Of a DNA stretch of 64,000 bases, positions 62,836-64,000 are shown one piece after another (the stretch's first letter is position 1; every line of letters starts with the position of its first letter). The DNA is from Castellaniella sp034675905. Its GTDB lineage: Bacteria; Pseudomonadota; Gammaproteobacteria; Burkholderiales; Burkholderiaceae_B. Both the position numbers and the translations under genes were made by a program. Location: contig NZ_JAUCCV010000002.1 of NCBI RefSeq assembly GCF_034675905.1, forward strand, positions 620,001 to 684,000, in the 5' to 3' direction. The notes beneath the pieces are model-generated. The model searched no databases, was not told the origin of the DNA, and worked only from the letters and a program-made list of their open reading frames with translations.

Positions 62836-63264
62836 TCAGAAAGAAATCTGCTCAAGGATCGCAGGATCCAGCTGGCCGACGTCCTGCAGGCTGCGAGCTT
62901 CCCATTGCACGCGATCCCACAGTTCGAAATGCGAGCCCAGACCCAGCAACATGACTTCGCGCACAAAACCTGCGGCATCGCGCAGTTCGGGGGCCACCAG
63001 AATGCGGCCGGCGCTGTCCATATCCACGTCCTGAGCACTGCCCAGCAGCAATCGCTGCAAAGGCCGGGCGACCGCTGGCAAGGCAGCGATCTGGGCGCGT
63101 TTGATTTCCCAGGTGGCGCGCGGATACAGCATCAGACACCCGTCAGGGTGGCGCGTCAGGGTCAGGCGCCCTTGCTCTTCGGTCAGCAAGACGTCACGAT
63201 ACCGGGCCGGAATCGACATCCGTCCCTTGGCATCCAACGTCAACGCACTGCTTCCCTGAAACAC
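62836..63264 (-). CDS. mraZ: Transcriptional regulator MraZ
   Basis: MraZ is the first gene of most dcw clusters and represses its own operon. The 142-residue product has two SpoVT-AbrB-like DNA-binding repeats: LTLDAKGRMSIPARYRD and VDMDSAGRILVAPELRDAAGF. The start is a GTG (MFQGSSALTLD is the normal N-terminus) preceded by GGGAGG about nine bases upstream. The promoter and possible MraZ sites lie directly upstream. Confidence 0.97.
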   Translation of the reverse strand: MFQGSSALTLDAKGRMSIPARYRDVLLTEEQGRLTLTRHPDGCLMLYPRATWEIKRAQIAALPAVARPLQRLLLGSAQDVDMDSAGRILVAPELRDAAGFVREVMLLGLGSHFELWDRVQWEARSLQDVGQLDPAILEQISF

Positions 63265-63275
63265 GGGGGGCGCCC

Positions 63276-63310
63276 TCCCACTTCATGACACAAAAAGCTA
63301 CTTTGCCCCA
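63276..63310 (-). promoter_or_regulatory. Possible MraZ-binding TGGG repeats
   Basis: The minus strand has TGGGG at 63310-63306 and TGGGA at 63280-63276, both preceded by AG or GAG. MraZ is known to bind TGGGN repeats near the mraZ promoter, but these two are 30 bases apart instead of the usual roughly 10-base spacing, so the call is tentative. Confidence 0.3.
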
Positions 63311-63338
63311 CTCTACGGGATACCATTCCACCGGTCAA
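63310..63338 (-). promoter_or_regulatory. Promoter of the dcw cluster
   Basis: On the minus strand TTGACC (63338-63333), an exact 17-bp spacer and TAGAGT (63315-63310) match the sigma-70 consensus at 5/6 and 4/6. Transcription would start near 63303, about 40 bases before the mraZ GTG. A stretch rich in A and T lies upstream of the -35. Confidence 0.65.
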
Positions 63339-63658
63339 GGAGAAAATCCAAACTTATTCAATGACAACAAGCACTTACAACTGTTATCGACATTTTCCCC
63401 AGAAATAAACATCTGAAAAATCAATACATTGCAAAACAAACTGAATGTCCTTTATGAGCAAGGGGCGATTCAATGCCGGCCCGGTGGTATCAAAAACCTG
63501 CGCCAATCCCCGATTGACATGCAACAGGCCAGCCGATGTAATGAAACAAGGCTCTCCCGAGAGCTGCTGTATCGGCACCCCAGGTGCCAGACTCGAAAGC
63601 ATCCGAGCCTTCTTCGTGTTTGCCTGACTTGTGCTAGCCAACCAAAAGGAGTTCCCTC

Positions 63659-64000
63659 ATGTCGGATCACCCGTCCCACCCCGCATCCCGCCGCCAGTTC
63701 CTGTTCACGCTGGGGGCCGCCGGCGGCACGCTGGTACTTAGCAACACCTTGCCGTTTTCCCGCGCCCTGGCTGCGGGCGCACCGCCCGCCATCAATCTGG
63801 GGCAGGTCCTGCCCATGACAGGCTCTGCAGCTGAATTCGGCCCCTATTACCGCGACGCGGTCGGACTGGCGGTCAACCAGATCAACACGGCGGCCAAAGA
63901 AGTCTTCGGCGGCCCCATCATCGCCAATCACGTCACGGCCGATAGCGCGACGCTGCCCACCGTCGGCGTTCAGGCAGCCCGGCAAATGGTCGACACCCAG
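63659..64000 (+). CDS. ABC transporter substrate-binding protein, N-terminal part (cut by window end)
   Basis: The frame is open from ATG 63659 to the window end (114 residues). A twin-arginine signal peptide is visible (SRRQFLFTLGAAGGTLVLS, cleavage near ALAAG at residue 40), then INLGQVLPMTGSAAEFGPYYRDAVGLAVNQIN, the start of a family 5/LivK-type periplasmic binding protein for branched-chain amino acids or related ligands. AAGGAG seven to eight bases upstream supports the start. The Tat signal suggests folding or cofactor handling before export, or simply lineage preference. Confidence 0.88.
   Translation, partial: MSDHPSHPASRRQFLFTLGAAGGTLVLSNTLPFSRALAAGAPPAINLGQVLPMTGSAAEFGPYYRDAVGLAVNQINTAAKEVFGGPIIANHVTADSATLPTVGVQAARQMVDTQ

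Larger units (their letters stand above)
63265..63658. other. Divergent control region between mraZ and the substrate-binding protein gene
   Basis: 394 bases without a supported gene. From left to right: possible MraZ sites and the dcw promoter (63276-63338), an AT-rich stretch (about 63341-63440) that could act as an UP element, and two inverted repeats near the rightward gene: GCTCTC/GAGAGC at 63551-63564 and GGCACC/GGTGCC at 63574-63588. A leftward open frame of 85 codons at 63384-63641 has no recognisable domain or ribosome site and is not called. Confidence 0.6.

Noticed and set aside
63384..63641. An 85-codon leftward frame in the gap upstream of mraZ
   Set aside because: No ribosome site, no recognisable motif, and it overlaps structured regulatory sequence of the rightward gene.
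1..64000. CRISPR array, insertion sequence, prophage or integrative element
   Set aside because: I saw no regularly spaced direct repeats, no transposase or integrase gene, and the only tRNA gene is not followed by a duplicated tRNA end with an integrase.

Overview
The window reads as a chromosomal segment of a GC-rich betaproteobacterium, most likely in the Alcaligenaceae (Bordetella/Achromobacter/Castellaniella relatives). The evidence is the gene content and order: a complete dcw cluster with a MurE-MurF fusion, lpxC followed by a divergent dciA-like gene and an M23 peptidase next to secA, and an lptD-surA-rsmA operon divergent from amgK-murU. Genus-level placement is inference. I saw no insertion sequence, prophage, CRISPR array or obvious island; genes are tightly packed, often with 4-base start/stop overlaps.

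Layout. 1-4327: OsmC-family tail, then a leftward group thyA, citE-like lyase, class I fumarase and enoyl-CoA hydratase. 4424-9605: rightward glyQ, glyS, gmhB, plsC-like and a YgjP/DUF45 metallopeptidase, nearly all overlapping. 9602-12691: NCS1 transporter (leftward), tandem universal stress protein and gloA. 12698-19277: rsmA, surA, lptD (leftward) and divergent amgK-murU (envelope biogenesis and peptidoglycan recycling). 19451-20170: a one-TM coiled-coil protein. 20228-25214: two leftward ABC importers, glnHPQ-like and metNIQ. 25352-31205: a signalling block of a diguanylate cyclase, a divergent MHYT-PAS-hybrid kinase and a REC-HD-GYP regulator. 31374-31449: tRNA-Lys(UUU). 31477-40621: metallophosphoesterase, a GH31 homologue with an apparently destroyed active site, mnmC, suhB-like, M20 peptidase, acyl-CoA thioesterase and mgtE. 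40775-46070: secA, M23 peptidase, dciA-like, lpxC. 46315-63264: the leftward dcw cluster ftsZ, ftsA, ftsQ, ddl, murC, murG, ftsW, murD, mraY, murE-murF, ftsI, ftsL, rsmH, mraZ, with a good promoter at 63310-63338. 63659-64000: start of a Tat-exported ABC substrate-binding protein, cut by the window end.

Functionally the window is dominated by envelope construction: peptidoglycan precursor synthesis and division (dcw), lipid A (lpxC), heptose and phospholipid (gmhB, plsC), outer-membrane assembly (lptD, surA), cell-wall recycling (amgK, murU) and secretion (secA). The parts most worth a second look are the degenerate GH31 protein, the possible gas-sensing c-di-GMP module, a terminator-like structure immediately before the TTG start of metN, and several leader hairpins (glyQ, secA). 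I found no convincing wholly new system.
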